A stretch of 64,000 nucleotides of DNA, from assembly GCA_021848825.1 (NCBI GenBank), contig JAJZTQ010000002.1, positions 149,563-213,562 on the forward strand. The letters are read 5' to 3'. A model generated the notes under the pieces. It was not told the DNA's origin. It did not search any database and saw nothing but the letters and a program-made list of their open reading frames with translations. The position numbers were made by a program, and so were the translations under genes. This document shows, one piece after another, positions 23,201 through 32,915 of this stretch; the first letter of the stretch is position 1; the number at the start of each line of letters is the position of its first letter. The DNA is from Pseudomonadota bacterium (GTDB taxonomy: Bacteria > Pseudomonadota > Gammaproteobacteria > Burkholderiales > JABEVD01).

Positions 23201-23590
23201 ATGGCAAAGACTAATACCAGGGTGCGCAAGAAGGTCAAGAAGAATGTCTCCGAAGGCATTGCGCATATCCATGCTTCTTTCAACAACACCATCGTGACGA
23301 TCACGGACCGTCAGGGCAATGCGCTTTCCTGGGCGACCTCGGGAAGCGGCGGGTTCAAGGGCTCTAGGAAGAGCACGCCTTTCGCTGCCCAGGTGGCTGC
23401 GGAAGCGGCGGGAAAGGCGGCGCAGGAATACGGCGTCAAGAACCTGGAAGTCCGCATCAAGGGTCCCGGTCCCGGGCGCGAATCGGCAGTGCGCGCGCTG
23501 AATTCTGCAGGCTTCAAGATCACCAGCATTTCAGACGTCACACCCATACCCCATAACGGCTGCCGTCCGCCCAAGAAGCGCCGTATTTAA
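23201..23590 (+). CDS. rpsK: 30S ribosomal protein S11
   Basis: Platform protein near the E site. 129 residues: [48 protein letters not shown], and the C-terminal [16 protein letters not shown]. The asparagine-glycine in PHNGC, a known isoaspartate site in relatives, is present. 14 nt to rpsD. Confidence 0.98.
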   Translation: MAKTNTRVRKKVKKNVSEGIAHIHASFNNTIVTITDRQGNALSWATSGSGGFKGSRKSTPFAAQVAAEAAGKAAQEYGVKNLEVRIKGPGPGRESAVRALNSAGFKITSISDVTPIPHNGCRPPKKRRI

Positions 23591-23604
23591 TTCAGGAGTC
23601 GACA

Positions 23605-24231
23605 GTGGCAAGAAATCTCGATGCAAAATGCCGTCAATGCCGCCGGGAAGGCGAAAAGCTTTTCCTGAAAGGCGAAAAATGCTTTTCGGACAAGTGCGCA
23701 ATCGAGCGCAGGAATTATGCGCCGGGTCAGCATGGACAGAAGAAGGGCAGGCTTTCCGATTACGGCGTCCAGCTCAGGGCCAAGCAGAAGCTTCGCCGCA
23801 TCTACGGCGTGCTCGAAGGGCAGTTCCGCCTCACCTACAAGGAAGCTGAAAGGCAGCGCGGCGTCACCGGCGAGAACCTGCTTCAGCATCTCGAATGCAG
23901 GCTCGACAACGTCGCACACAGGATGGGCTTCGGTATTTCCAGAGGCGAAGCGAGGCAGGTGGTCAGGCACAACGGCATTCTGGTCAACGGCAGGCGGGTC
24001 AACATCCCCTCCTACCAGGTGAAGACGGGCGATGTCGTCGAGGTGGCGGATGGCGCCAAACAGCATCTCAGGATCAAGGCATCGGTCGAGGCGGCAGAGC
24101 AGCGCGGCTTCCCGGAGTGGGTGGACGTCGACGTCAAGGCGATGAAGGGCGTATTCAAGGCTAAGCCCCAGCGTGCCGAACTGCCTTCGACCATCAATGA
24201 AAATCTGGTCGTCGAGCTTTATTCCAAGTAA
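23605..24231 (+). CDS. rpsD: 30S ribosomal protein S4 (four-cysteine form)
   Basis: Primary 16S rRNA 5'-domain binder and, in relatives, repressor of the alpha operon. 208 residues, GTG start after TTCAGGAGTCGACA. The N-terminus carries C9, C12, C26 and C31 in the pattern of zinc-binding S4 (as in Thermus); Escherichia coli S4 lacks this full set. The S4 RNA-binding domain [18 protein letters not shown] is clear. The zinc form supports placement among the Nitrosomonadales-type Betaproteobacteria (inference). Confidence 0.97.
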   Translation: MARNLDAKCRQCRREGEKLFLKGEKCFSDKCAIERRNYAPGQHGQKKGRLSDYGVQLRAKQKLRRIYGVLEGQFRLTYKEAERQRGVTGENLLQHLECRLDNVAHRMGFGISRGEARQVVRHNGILVNGRRVNIPSYQVKTGDVVEVADGAKQHLRIKASVEAAEQRGFPEWVDVDVKAMKGVFKAKPQRAELPSTINENLVVELYSK

Positions 24232-24248
24232 ACCGAGGGATACAGGAT

Positions 24249-25226
24249 ATGCAAAGCAGTACTCTTCTCAAGCCGCGCATCATTGAAGTGGAAAACCTTA
24301 CGCCCAACTACGCAAAGGTGACGATGGAGCCTTTCGAGCGCGGCTATGGTCATACCCTGGGCAATGCGCTCAGGCGCATCCTGCTTTCTTCGATGACGGG
24401 TTATGCGCCCACGGAAGTGCAGATCAGTGGCGTGCTGCACGAGTATTCGAGCCTTGACGGCGTTCAGGAAGACGTGGTCGACATCCTTCTGAACCTCAAG
24501 GGCATCGTGCTGAAACTCCACAACCGCGAAGAAGCCTTTCTGACGCTGAAGAAGCAGGGAGAAGGACCTGTCACGGCCGGAGACATCGAGGCTTCCCATG
24601 ACGTCGAAATCGTCAATCCCGAACATGTCATCGCCCATCTCACGGCAGGCGGGAAGATCGAGATGGAGATCAGGGTCGAAAAGGGACGCGGTTATCAACC
24701 CAGTTCGGTCAGGATCAAGTCGGGTGAAAACAGGACGATCGGGCGTATCATGCTCGATGCCTCTTTCAGCCCTGTCAGGCGAGTCAGCTATGCGGTTGAA
24801 AGCGCGCGCGTCGAACAGAGAACCGACCTCGACAAGCTGGTGATGGACATCGAGACGAACGGCGTGATCGATCCCGAGGATGCGATCAGGCATGCGGCAA
24901 GGATACTCGTCGATCAGCTCAATGTCTTCGCGGATCTCGAGGGCACGCCTGCGGCGACAGAGCAGCCGAAGGCCCCGCAGATCGATCCGATCCTGCTGAG
25001 GCCTGTGGACGACCTCGAGCTGACGGTGAGGAGCGCAAACTGCCTCAAGTCGGAAAACATTTTTTACATCGGCGACCTGATCCAGTGCACCGAGCATGAA
25101 CTGCTCAAGGCACCGAATCTGGGCAGGAAGTCGCTCAACGAAATCAAGGAAGTGCTCGCCTCCCGCGGCCTTTCCCTTGGAATGAAACTGGAAAACTGGC
25201 CTCCTGCAGGACTGGAAAAGCCTTAA
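24249..25226 (+). CDS. rpoA: RNA polymerase alpha subunit
   Basis: Scaffold of RNA polymerase assembly and activator contact. 325 residues: N-terminal dimerisation domain (about 1-230) with [20 protein letters not shown], a linker rich in alanine and proline, and the C-terminal DNA-binding domain with [18 protein letters not shown] and [15 protein letters not shown]. The arginine equivalent to the UP-element-binding R265 is present in LTVRSANCL. Co-transcribed with rpsD and rplQ. Confidence 0.99.
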   Translation: MQSSTLLKPRIIEVENLTPNYAKVTMEPFERGYGHTLGNALRRILLSSMTGYAPTEVQISGVLHEYSSLDGVQEDVVDILLNLKGIVLKLHNREEAFLTLKKQGEGPVTAGDIEASHDVEIVNPEHVIAHLTAGGKIEMEIRVEKGRGYQPSSVRIKSGENRTIGRIMLDASFSPVRRVSYAVESARVEQRTDLDKLVMDIETNGVIDPEDAIRHAARILVDQLNVFADLEGTPAATEQPKAPQIDPILLRPVDDLELTVRSANCLKSENIFYIGDLIQCTEHELLKAPNLGRKSLNEIKEVLASRGLSLGMKLENWPPAGLEKP

Positions 25227-25239
25227 GAAAGGACATACC

Positions 25240-25605
25240 ATGCGTCACCGTCTCGGATTGAGGAAGCTCAACGTCACCAGCAGCCACCGCATCGCGATGC
25301 TGCGCAATATGACCAATTCGCTTCTGAAGCACGAAACCATCACCACCACCCTGCCCAAGGCCAAGGAGCTGCGGCGGGTTGCGGAACCCCTGATCACGCT
25401 CGGCAAGAAGCCCAGCCTCGCGAACAGGCGCCTTGCATTTGATCGCCTGCGCGATCGGGAGATGGTCGTCAAGCTCTTCGACGAACTCGGGCCCCGCTAT
25501 GCAAACCGCAACGGCGGCTATCTCAGGATACTGAAGGCAGGATTCCGCCAGGGCGACAATGCGCCCATGGCGCTCGTCATGCTGATGGATCAGCCCGAAG
25601 CCTGA
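25240..25605 (+). CDS. rplQ: 50S ribosomal protein L17
   Basis: Tunnel-exit-region protein, 121 residues: [40 protein letters not shown] and the C-terminal [20 protein letters not shown]. Last gene of the ribosomal block; a strong terminator follows 17 nt downstream. Confidence 0.98.
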   Translation: MRHRLGLRKLNVTSSHRIAMLRNMTNSLLKHETITTTLPKAKELRRVAEPLITLGKKPSLANRRLAFDRLRDREMVVKLFDELGPRYANRNGGYLRILKAGFRQGDNAPMALVMLMDQPEA

Positions 25606-25622
25606 GCGGTCGTGCAAGCGCG

Positions 25623-25656
25623 AAAGCCCGTCGCCTGAAGAGGTGACGGGCTTTTT
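25623..25656 (+). terminator. intrinsic terminator of the alpha operon
   Basis: AAAGCCCGTC (25623-25632) pairs with GACGGGCTTT, beginning at 25645, around a 12-nt loop; the T tract begins at 25652. It closes the ribosomal-protein block cleanly. Confidence 0.9.
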
Positions 25657-25800
25657 ATCGTGCTCATGGAACTCCGGAAAGCAATTGATATTCGATATTG
25701 TCGATAAGATTAAATCGAAACAAAGCTTTACGAATTGTCGGATAAGGTAATAAAATCCCCGAAAGATGACATTTATTTTACAATGCGCATGGGAGGGGTG

Positions 25801-26181
25801 ATGAGCAACAGGCTCTACAGACTGATCTACGGCATTTTCCTGCTGGCGGCCCTTTACTTCAATCTGACCTATCTGGTTTATTTTCTCATCGCCACGATGG
25901 TCCTGGAAGGGATCACCAACTGGCGCGTTCCCGTCCTCGTGACCAGGCTCAGGGGCATTCCCGAAAACGAGGATCTCAATGCCGGCTCGCAGTGCCGGTT
26001 CGACATCGAAGCCGAAAGGGTATGGCGGCTCGCCATCGGCCTCACTCTGCTCGTCACCTATGTCTTTCTGCAGGACAAACTCTGGTTTGTTCCATGGTTC
26101 CTCGCTTTCGTGATATTCGGCGCAGGCGCCAGCGACGTTTGCCCCGGGCTCATCGCCATCAGGAAGGCGGGATGTAAATGA
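25801..26181 (+). CDS. small membrane protein, DUF2892-like tandem
   Basis: 126 residues from ATG 25801, chosen because GGAGGGG lies 3-8 nt upstream; earlier in-frame starts (TTG 25735, ATG 25783) lack a site. About four hydrophobic segments: two near residues 8-38 and two near 78-112. Each half resembles the two-helix DUF2892 pattern (an R..R...G helix pair ending in a small-residue turn). The second half ends FGAGASDVCPGLIAIRKAG, close to the CP...L.K.G ending of that family. The assignment is tentative. It overlaps the next gene by 4 nt, so the two are probably an operon. No function is known to me. Confidence 0.7.
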   Translation: MSNRLYRLIYGIFLLAALYFNLTYLVYFLIATMVLEGITNWRVPVLVTRLRGIPENEDLNAGSQCRFDIEAERVWRLAIGLTLLVTYVFLQDKLWFVPWFLAFVIFGAGASDVCPGLIAIRKAGCK

Positions 26182-28622
26182 GGGGGAGCCAGGCCCCCGA
26201 TATCACCACCAGTCTTTCCACGAAAATAACGGGAATCGTCTTCTGGGGCACCCTGCTGGTCGGGCTCCTGATCGCGCTGATCATGATGCAGGGCAGGGAG
26301 AAGGAACTGTCATTGCGAAGAAGCAGCGATGCGATGCTGGTGGCAAGGGAAGTCGAGGATATACTCGAACAGCATTATTCCAGCCATATTCTCGAAAGCA
26401 ACAAGGAGCTGCTCAGGCAGGCCGTCTGGCACATTCAGCCCAGGCTTCATTTCGAAGCGATTTCACTTTCAAGCGGCAGCGATACCCTGCTGATCGGGGA
26501 AGAAAAAAAAGGGCAGGAGCCGATTTCCCAGCAAATCCTGGTCCGCTCCCATGAAGCGCCGGCCACTCTTGTTACCGTCACCGCCTATTTTCCCAATTTC
26601 GAGCAAACCATCTCCGTGTACCGCAGACAGATCCTGATGGCGATAGGGCTGATGGTGCTGGTCTATGCGCTTGTGCTGCAGCTCATACTGCACAGGCTGC
26701 TCTCCCTGCCCTTTTCGAAAATGGTTTCTACTGCGAAAAGATTCGCGAACGGCAATCCCGATTCGCGTTTCGACGAGAAAGGGGGGAGCGAATTCGGATT
26801 TCTTTCAAAATTCATCAACGAGGCGCTCGACGCCATAGCCGAGAACCAGAAGGAATTGAGCGAGGCGTTGAATCGGGCGACGCGCTCGGAAGCGGCGCTG
26901 TACAGGGAAAAGGAGTTTGCCGAGGTGACGCTGAAATCGATCGCCGAGGCGGTCCTCACGACCAATTCGGCAGGAGAGGTTCAATACCTGAATCCAGTGG
27001 CCGAGCGGATCATGGGGTGGACGAACCTCGATGCGCATGGACTGGCGCTCTCCGAGATCGCCAGCATCGTTCAGGAAAACAGCGGAAAACTGCTCTCCAA
27101 TCCCGTCTACGAGTGTCTCAAGAACAACCATGTCGAAACGCTTGCGAGTCACGCCGCCCTGCTGAGGCGGGACGGCGAAATCATCCCGATCGAGGCTTCT
27201 GCCGCGCCCATGCGAAACGATCATGGGGAAGTGATCGGCGCGGTCATGGTCTGCCAGGATGTCAGCCAGGCGAGGAAGCTCGCCTATCAGCTCACCTACC
27301 AGGCGCGCCATGACGCCCTGACCGGGCTCTACAACAGGCGGGAATTCGACAACAAGCTCGTCGAGCTGCTCGAGCATGCGAAAACGAGCGGAAGCCAGCA
27401 TGTGCTGCTCTACCTCGATCTCGACCAGTTCAAGGTCGTCAACGATACCTGCGGCCATACCGCGGGAGACAAGCTGCTTCTGCAGCTTTCCATCCTGCTC
27501 GGGCACAAGATCCGCAAGAACGATATCCTGGCAAGGCTGGGCGGAGATGAATTCGGCGTGCTGCTGGTAGGCTGCGACGTCGAATTCGGCAGGAAGATCG
27601 CGGAAACCTTCCTCCATCTGATATCGGACTTCAGGTTCGTCTGGGAAGACAAGATCTTCCAGGTGGGGGTCAGCATTGGCCTCGTTCCGGTGACAGGGCA
27701 GAGCGAGAATGCGGCTGATGTGATGAGCGCGGCGGATGCGGCCTGTTATGTCGCGAAGGACGAAGGGAGAAACAGGATCCAGGTCTTCATGGGCGATGAG
27801 GGGAGAGGCAAGAAATACGGGGAAATGCAGTGGGTGCCGAGGATACACAAGGCGATAGAGGAAAACAGGCTGCATCTCTACCGGCAGAATATCGTCGAAC
27901 TCTCGGGAGGGGACGGCACGGCGCATGCCGAAATCCTGCTCAGATTCGAGGCGGAGGATGCCTCGATCACCCCGCCCATGGCTTTCATCCCGGCCGCCGA
28001 GCGATACAACATCATGCCCCTCATCGACAGGTGGGTCGTGAAGAACACGCTCGAATGGCTCAAGGCCCATCCCCTTGCCGCAAACGGGCTGCCGCAGTCC
28101 TTCTCGATCAATATCTCTGCCCAGTCGCTGGGGGACGAGCAGTTTCTGGGCTACATCCTCGACCAGTTCGAGTGCACAGGGGTGCCATACCAAAGGATAT
28201 GCCTCGAAATCACCGAGACGGCGGCGATCGCCAATATCGGTCTCGCCATCGGCTTCATCACCGCGCTCAAGGAAAGAGGCTGCTCTTTCGCGCTCGACGA
28301 TTTCGGAAGCGGCATGTCATCCTATTCCTATCTGAAGAATCTGGACGTGGATTTTCTCAAGATAGACGGCTCTTTCGTCAAGGACATGGCGGAAGATCCG
28401 GTTGACCTGGCGATGGTCGAGTCGATCAACAGGATAGGACAGGTGATGGGAATCAGGACCATTGCCGAATTCGTCGAGAACGATGTGGCGCTCGAGAAGC
28501 TGAGAAACATCGGGGTGAACTATGCCCAGGGCTACCGGGTCCACAAGCCGGAACCGCTCGCAGGTTCCGAATCTTCCCAGAAAAGCCTCTCTCTGGAGCT
28601 GCTTCCGGTCGAGGCAGCCTAG
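26178..28622 (+). CDS. membrane GGDEF/EAL c-di-GMP protein
   Basis: 814 residues. Order: membrane helix (about 16-38), a periplasmic sensor region to about 148, second helix (about 150-172), HAMP-like linker, PAS (about 255-375), GGDEF, EAL. The GGDEF motif is intact at 455-459, with an RxxD inhibition site at 446-449, so it can plausibly make c-di-GMP. The EAL motif reads E585-I-L. The other expected phosphodiesterase residues appear present: INIS, CLEITET, LDDFGSG, KIDGSF, AEFVEN and AQGY. Which activity dominates cannot be predicted. It overlaps the upstream small membrane protein by 4 nt. Confidence 0.93.
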   Translation: MRGSQAPDITTSLSTKITGIVFWGTLLVGLLIALIMMQGREKELSLRRSSDAMLVAREVEDILEQHYSSHILESNKELLRQAVWHIQPRLHFEAISLSSGSDTLLIGEEKKGQEPISQQILVRSHEAPATLVTVTAYFPNFEQTISVYRRQILMAIGLMVLVYALVLQLILHRLLSLPFSKMVSTAKRFANGNPDSRFDEKGGSEFGFLSKFINEALDAIAENQKELSEALNRATRSEAALYREKEFAEVTLKSIAEAVLTTNSAGEVQYLNPVAERIMGWTNLDAHGLALSEIASIVQENSGKLLSNPVYECLKNNHVETLASHAALLRRDGEIIPIEASAAPMRNDHGEVIGAVMVCQDVSQARKLAYQLTYQARHDALTGLYNRREFDNKLVELLEHAKTSGSQHVLLYLDLDQFKVVNDTCGHTAGDKLLLQLSILLGHKIRKNDILARLGGDEFGVLLVGCDVEFGRKIAETFLHLISDFRFVWEDKIFQVGVSIGLVPVTGQSENAADVMSAADAACYVAKDEGRNRIQVFMGDEGRGKKYGEMQWVPRIHKAIEENRLHLYRQNIVELSGGDGTAHAEILLRFEAEDASITPPMAFIPAAERYNIMPLIDRWVVKNTLEWLKAHPLAANGLPQSFSINISAQSLGDEQFLGYILDQFECTGVPYQRICLEITETAAIANIGLAIGFITALKERGCSFALDDFGSGMSSYSYLKNLDVDFLKIDGSFVKDMAEDPVDLAMVESINRIGQVMGIRTIAEFVENDVALEKLRNIGVNYAQGYRVHKPEPLAGSESSQKSLSLELLPVEAA

Positions 28623-28640
28623 GGCGTGATCACGCCCTAG
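28619..28640. terminator. perfect palindrome between convergent genes
   Basis: A perfect 22-bp palindrome: stem CTAGGGCGT, loop GATC, stem ACGCCCTAG. It contains the TAG stop codons of both the GGDEF/EAL gene (+) and uvrA (-). No T tract follows on either strand, so it may act as a bidirectional RNA 3'-end stabiliser or a weak terminator. Confidence 0.5.
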
Positions 28641-31459
28641 CTTGTCCTGAGCACCTTTTCCAGATATCGACCGGTGTGGCTTTGCGGGAATTCGATTATC
28701 TTTTCAGGCGGCCCTTGCGCGATGATTTCGCCCCCGCCGTTGCCGCCTTCGGGGCCGAGATCGACTATCCAGTCTGCGGTCTTGATGACGTCGAGATTGT
28801 GCTCGATCACGACCACCGTATTACCCTGTTCGCGCAGTCGATGCAGCACTTTCAGCAGCATGGCGATGTCCTGGAAATGGAGCCCGGTCGTGGGTTCGTC
28901 CAGGATGTAGAGGGTTCTCCCGGTGTCCCGCTTGGAGAGTTCGAGAGAAAGCTTGACACGCTGGGCTTCGCCGCCCGAAAGCGTTGTCGCGCTCTGGCCA
29001 AGGGTGATGTAGCCGAGCCCCACGTCGAGCAGAGTCTGCAGCTTCCTTGCGACGATCGGTACGGCAGAGAAGAATTCGTGAGCCGCTTCGACGGTCATCT
29101 CGAGGATTTCGTGGACGTTCTTTCCCTTGTACTGGATCTCCAGCGTTTCCCTGTTGTAGCGCTTGCCGTGGCAGACATCGCAGGGGACGTAGATGTCCGG
29201 AAGGAAATGCATCTCGACCCTGATCACGCCGTCGCCCTGGCAGGATTCGCATCTCCCGCCCTTGACGTTGAATGAGAATCGCCCAGGGCCGTATCCCCTT
29301 TCCCTCGATTGAGGCGTGCCGGAGAAGAGCTCCCTGATCGGCGTGAAGAGCCCGGTATAGGTTGCCGGATTCGATCTCGGCGTCCTGCCTATCGGGCTCT
29401 GGTCCATGTTGATCACCTTGTCGAAAAATTCGATTCCCGACAAGGACTCGTAGGGAGCGATTTCGCGGCTCGAGCCGTAAAGATGATTCGATACGGCTGC
29501 ATAGAGCGTATCGTTGATCAGGGTCGACTTTCCCGATCCCGAGACGCCGGTCACCGCCGTGAGGAGGCCGACAGGAAGATCGAGGTCCACCTGCTTCAGG
29601 TTGTTGCCGGATGCGCCCTTGAGCCTGAGCCATCTGGGCTCTTTCGGTTCTGTCCGCATCGGCGGAACGGGAATCGATTTCTTGTGGCAAAGGTAGAGGC
29701 CGGTGAGCGAATCCGGGTTTTTCTCGATTTCGAGAGGCGAGCCTTCCGCCATGATCTGCCCGCCGTGTACGCCTGCGCCCGGTCCGATGTCGACGACATG
29801 GTCGGCCGTCCTGATCGCATCCTCGTCGTGTTCGACCACGATCACCGTGTTTCCGAGGTCCCTCAGGTGCCTCAACGTATCGAGCAGTCGGGTGTTGTCT
29901 CGCTGGTGAAGCCCTATGGAAGGCTCGTCCAGAACGTACATCACGCCGGTCAGCCCCGAGCCTATCTGGCTCGCGAGCCTGATCCGCTGCGCTTCACCGC
30001 CTGAAAGCGTGTCTGCGCTGCGGTCGAGGGAAAGGTAGTCGAGCCCCACGTTGTTGAGGAATGAGAGGCGGCTCACGATCTCGTGGGCGATTTTCTCGGC
30101 GACGGCTTTCCTGCTTCCCTCCAGGGAAAGGGTTTCGAAAAATGAAAGCGTTTCCTTCAGGGGCTTCTGGCTGATTTCATGAAGGGTGAGGTCAGCCACC
30201 TTGACGTATCTCGCCTCGCGCCTCAGCCGCGTGCCATGGCATTCGGGGCAGGGGCTGTTGGTCAGGTATTTCGAGAGCTCTTCCCTGACCATCACGGAAT
30301 CTGTTTCCCTGTAGCGGCGTTCGAGATTGTGGATGATGCCTTCGAAGCTGTGCTGCTGGATGCGTCTCGATCCCCGCTCTGTCGGGTAGAAAAACTCGAT
30401 CTTTTCCCGGCCCGAGCCGTAGAGCACGATTTTCTTCGCCGACTCGGGAAGGGATTCGTACGGGGCCTCGATGTCGAAGCCGTAATGGGAGGAGAGCGAG
30501 GAGAGCATCTGGAAATAGAAATGATTGCGCTTGTCCCATCCCTTTATCGCGCCGGACGCGAGGGAAAGATGGGGAAAGGCGACGACCTTTTTCGGGTCGA
30601 AAAGGCTGACCTGGCCCAGACCGTCGCATTTCGGGCAGGCGCCCATGGGATTGTTGAATGAAAAGAGTCGGGGCTCCATTTCGGGAAGCGAATAGGAGCA
30701 GATCGGGCAGGAGAACTTGGCGGAAAAGAGGTGCTCCGTTTCACTGTCCATCTCCACGGCAAGCGCCTTGCCGTCGGAATGCCTGAGCGCGGTCTCGAGC
30801 GATTCGGCGAGGCGCTGCTTCGAATCAATGCTCACCTTCAGCCTGTCGACCACGACCTCGATGGTGTGCTTCTTGTTCTTGTCGAGCTTGGGCGCTTCGT
30901 CTATTTCATGGATTTTGCCGTCCATCCTGAGCCTCACGAATCCCTGCGCCCTCAGTTCGTCGATGAGGTCGACCTGCTCCCCCTTCCTTGCCACGACGAG
31001 CGGAGAGAGGATCATCAGCCTCGTTCCCTCGGGCAACGAAAGGATATGGTCGACCATCTGGCTCACGCTCTGCGCCTTCAGGGTGATGCCATGCTCCGGG
31101 CATATCGGGTCTCCCGCCCTTGCGAAAAGCAGCCTCAGGTAATCGTGGATTTCCGTCACCGTTCCGACGGTCGATCTCGGGTTGTGGGAAGTCGCCTTCT
31201 GCTCGATCGAGATGGCCGGGGACAATCCCTCGATCAGGTCGACATCCGGCTTTTCCATGAGATGCAGGAACTGTCTCGCATAGGCTGAAAGCGATTCGAC
31301 ATAGCGGCGCTGTCCCTCTGCATAAAGGGTGTCGAAGGCCAAGGACGATTTTCCGGAGCCTGAAAGGCCGGTTATCACGATGAGCCTGTTCCTCGGCAGA
31401 TCGAGATTGACGTTCTTGAGGTTGTGCGTCCGCGCCCCTCTGATCCTGATGTATTCCAT
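28637..31459 (-). CDS. uvrA: excinuclease ABC subunit A
   Basis: Damage-recognition ATPase of nucleotide excision repair. 940 residues, the normal length. The first Walker A is GLSGSGKSS at 31-39 and the second [13 protein letters not shown] is in the C-terminal half. Two LSGGEAQR signatures are present. The zinc modules are visible ([13 protein letters not shown]...CPKC and [14 protein letters not shown]...CDVCHG). It is divergent from yajR, as in other Betaproteobacteria. No SOS box was recognised in the 94-nt divergent region. Confidence 0.98.
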   Translation of the reverse strand: MEYIRIRGARTHNLKNVNLDLPRNRLIVITGLSGSGKSSLAFDTLYAEGQRRYVESLSAYARQFLHLMEKPDVDLIEGLSPAISIEQKATSHNPRSTVGTVTEIHDYLRLLFARAGDPICPEHGITLKAQSVSQMVDHILSLPEGTRLMILSPLVVARKGEQVDLIDELRAQGFVRLRMDGKIHEIDEAPKLDKNKKHTIEVVVDRLKVSIDSKQRLAESLETALRHSDGKALAVEMDSETEHLFSAKFSCPICSYSLPEMEPRLFSFNNPMGACPKCDGLGQVSLFDPKKVVAFPHLSLASGAIKGWDKRNHFYFQMLSSLSSHYGFDIEAPYESLPESAKKIVLYGSGREKIEFFYPTERGSRRIQQHSFEGIIHNLERRYRETDSVMVREELSKYLTNSPCPECHGTRLRREARYVKVADLTLHEISQKPLKETLSFFETLSLEGSRKAVAEKIAHEIVSRLSFLNNVGLDYLSLDRSADTLSGGEAQRIRLASQIGSGLTGVMYVLDEPSIGLHQRDNTRLLDTLRHLRDLGNTVIVVEHDEDAIRTADHVVDIGPGAGVHGGQIMAEGSPLEIEKNPDSLTGLYLCHKKSIPVPPMRTEPKEPRWLRLKGASGNNLKQVDLDLPVGLLTAVTGVSGSGKSTLINDTLYAAVSNHLYGSSREIAPYESLSGIEFFDKVINMDQSPIGRTPRSNPATYTGLFTPIRELFSGTPQSRERGYGPGRFSFNVKGGRCESCQGDGVIRVEMHFLPDIYVPCDVCHGKRYNRETLEIQYKGKNVHEILEMTVEAAHEFFSAVPIVARKLQTLLDVGLGYITLGQSATTLSGGEAQRVKLSLELSKRDTGRTLYILDEPTTGLHFQDIAMLLKVLHRLREQGNTVVVIEHNLDVIKTADWIVDLGPEGGNGGGEIIAQGPPEKIIEFPQSHTGRYLEKVLRTS

Positions 31460-31553
31460 GAGATGTAATCAAAATGAACTCAACCTGCTAATATACCGTC
31501 TTATCGGAATTTGCGGAAAAATAATCATGAGAAAATCGAACAACGGGGAAAGC

Positions 31554-32915
31554 ATGACGCCACTGGAGCGCCGGGCGAGCATGGGACTGGCAGGCATCTT
31601 CGGGCTCAGGATGCTGGGCATGTTCCTGATTCTGCCGGTATTCGCGATTTATGCGAAATCGCTTCCCGGGGGCGAGAACCATGTATTGATAGGATTGGCG
31701 CTCGGCATGTACGGGCTCACCCAGGCGCTTCTGCAGCTGCCCTTCGGCATGGCCTCAGACAGGTTCGGCAGGAAGCCCGTGATCTATTTCGGTCTTGCAG
31801 TCTTTGCGCTGGGGAGCTTCGTCGCCTATTCGGCGCACGACATCTACTGGATCATCATCGGTCGAGCTATCCAGGGCGCAGGCGCGATCTCTGCGGCGAT
31901 CACGGCGCTTCTCGCCGACCTGACAAGGGAAGAGCACAGGACGAAGGCGATGGCGATGATAGGGACGACGATAGGCATGACTTTCGCGGTCTCGATGGCC
32001 GTGAGCCCCATCATCTACCAGATGATAGGCGTTCCGGGCATGTTCGCCCTGACAGGCGTTCTTTCCATCCTGGCGATCTTGGTCGTGGCGAAAATGATCC
32101 CGGACCCGGGGAAGAGCGTTTTCCACTCGGATGCGGAGGTTTCGACATCCAGGCTTTCAGGGGTGCTGAAGAATGCCCAGCTTCTGAGGCTCGATTTCGG
32201 CATCTTCAGCCTCCATTCCGCCCAGATGGCGATGTTCGTCGTGATTCCTTCTGCGCTGATCACATCGGGGCATCTGCCTGAGGCGCAGCACTGGAAGATT
32301 TATGTACCGGTGATGATACTCGCCTTCGTGCTGATGGTGCCGATGATCATCTATGGAGAGAAGAAGGCAAAGCTCAAGAACGTCTTCGTGGCGGCGATCG
32401 TCCTTCTTCTCTTTTCCCAGATACTCTTCTCGATGGTGCTTTCCTCGTTCTGGGGAACCGTTTTTGGCCTGCTGCTTTTCTTCACCGCATTCAACATTCT
32501 CGAGGCGAGCCTGCCTTCCCTTGTTTCGAAGATCGCGCCTGTTTCGGCCAAGGGCACGGCGATGGGGGTTTACAATACCAGCCAGTCGCTCGGCCTTTTC
32601 ACTGGCGGCGCGGTGGGCGGTGTTCTGGCGAGCTACGGCGGGCATTCTGCCGTATTCGTTTTCGGTGCTGCGATGAGCCTGCTCTGGCTCCTTGCAGCCG
32701 CGACGATGAAGGCGCCTCCCGCCATCAGGACGAAGATGTATCCGGTCGAAAAAATGGCCGAGGACCAGGCGAAGCTGCTGTCCCAGCAGCTTTCGGGTCT
32801 GGAAGGGGTGTTTGAAGCGGTCGTGGTGGGATCTGAAGGGGTCGCCTATCTGAAGACAAGCCTGAAAGGCTTCGACGAGGAAGGAGTATTGAAGCTCGCA
32901 GGCGTCAAGCCCTGA
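31554..32915 (+). CDS. yajR: MFS transporter, YajR-like
   Basis: Major facilitator, 453 residues from ATG 31554 (MTPLERRASMGLAG), preceded by GGGGAAAG; longer starts would run into uvrA. Twelve hydrophobic segments with MFS motif A GMASDRFGRKP between helices 2 and 3. Residues about 390-453 form the soluble C-terminal ferredoxin-like domain seen in Escherichia coli YajR. Residue-level similarity to YajR runs end to end (RMLGMFLILPV, GRAIQGAGAIS, GTAMGVYNTSQSLG). Substrate unknown, probably drug or metabolite efflux. It overlaps the convergent gene by 11 nt. Confidence 0.9.
   Translation: MTPLERRASMGLAGIFGLRMLGMFLILPVFAIYAKSLPGGENHVLIGLALGMYGLTQALLQLPFGMASDRFGRKPVIYFGLAVFALGSFVAYSAHDIYWIIIGRAIQGAGAISAAITALLADLTREEHRTKAMAMIGTTIGMTFAVSMAVSPIIYQMIGVPGMFALTGVLSILAILVVAKMIPDPGKSVFHSDAEVSTSRLSGVLKNAQLLRLDFGIFSLHSAQMAMFVVIPSALITSGHLPEAQHWKIYVPVMILAFVLMVPMIIYGEKKAKLKNVFVAAIVLLLFSQILFSMVLSSFWGTVFGLLLFFTAFNILEASLPSLVSKIAPVSAKGTAMGVYNTSQSLGLFTGGAVGGVLASYGGHSAVFVFGAAMSLLWLLAAATMKAPPAIRTKMYPVEKMAEDQAKLLSQQLSGLEGVFEAVVVGSEGVAYLKTSLKGFDEEGVLKLAGVKP

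Noticed and set aside
31460..31553. SOS box or promoter pair between uvrA and yajR
   Set aside because: No CTGT-N8-ACAG-type site and only weak -35/-10 matches on either strand; nothing solid enough to annotate.
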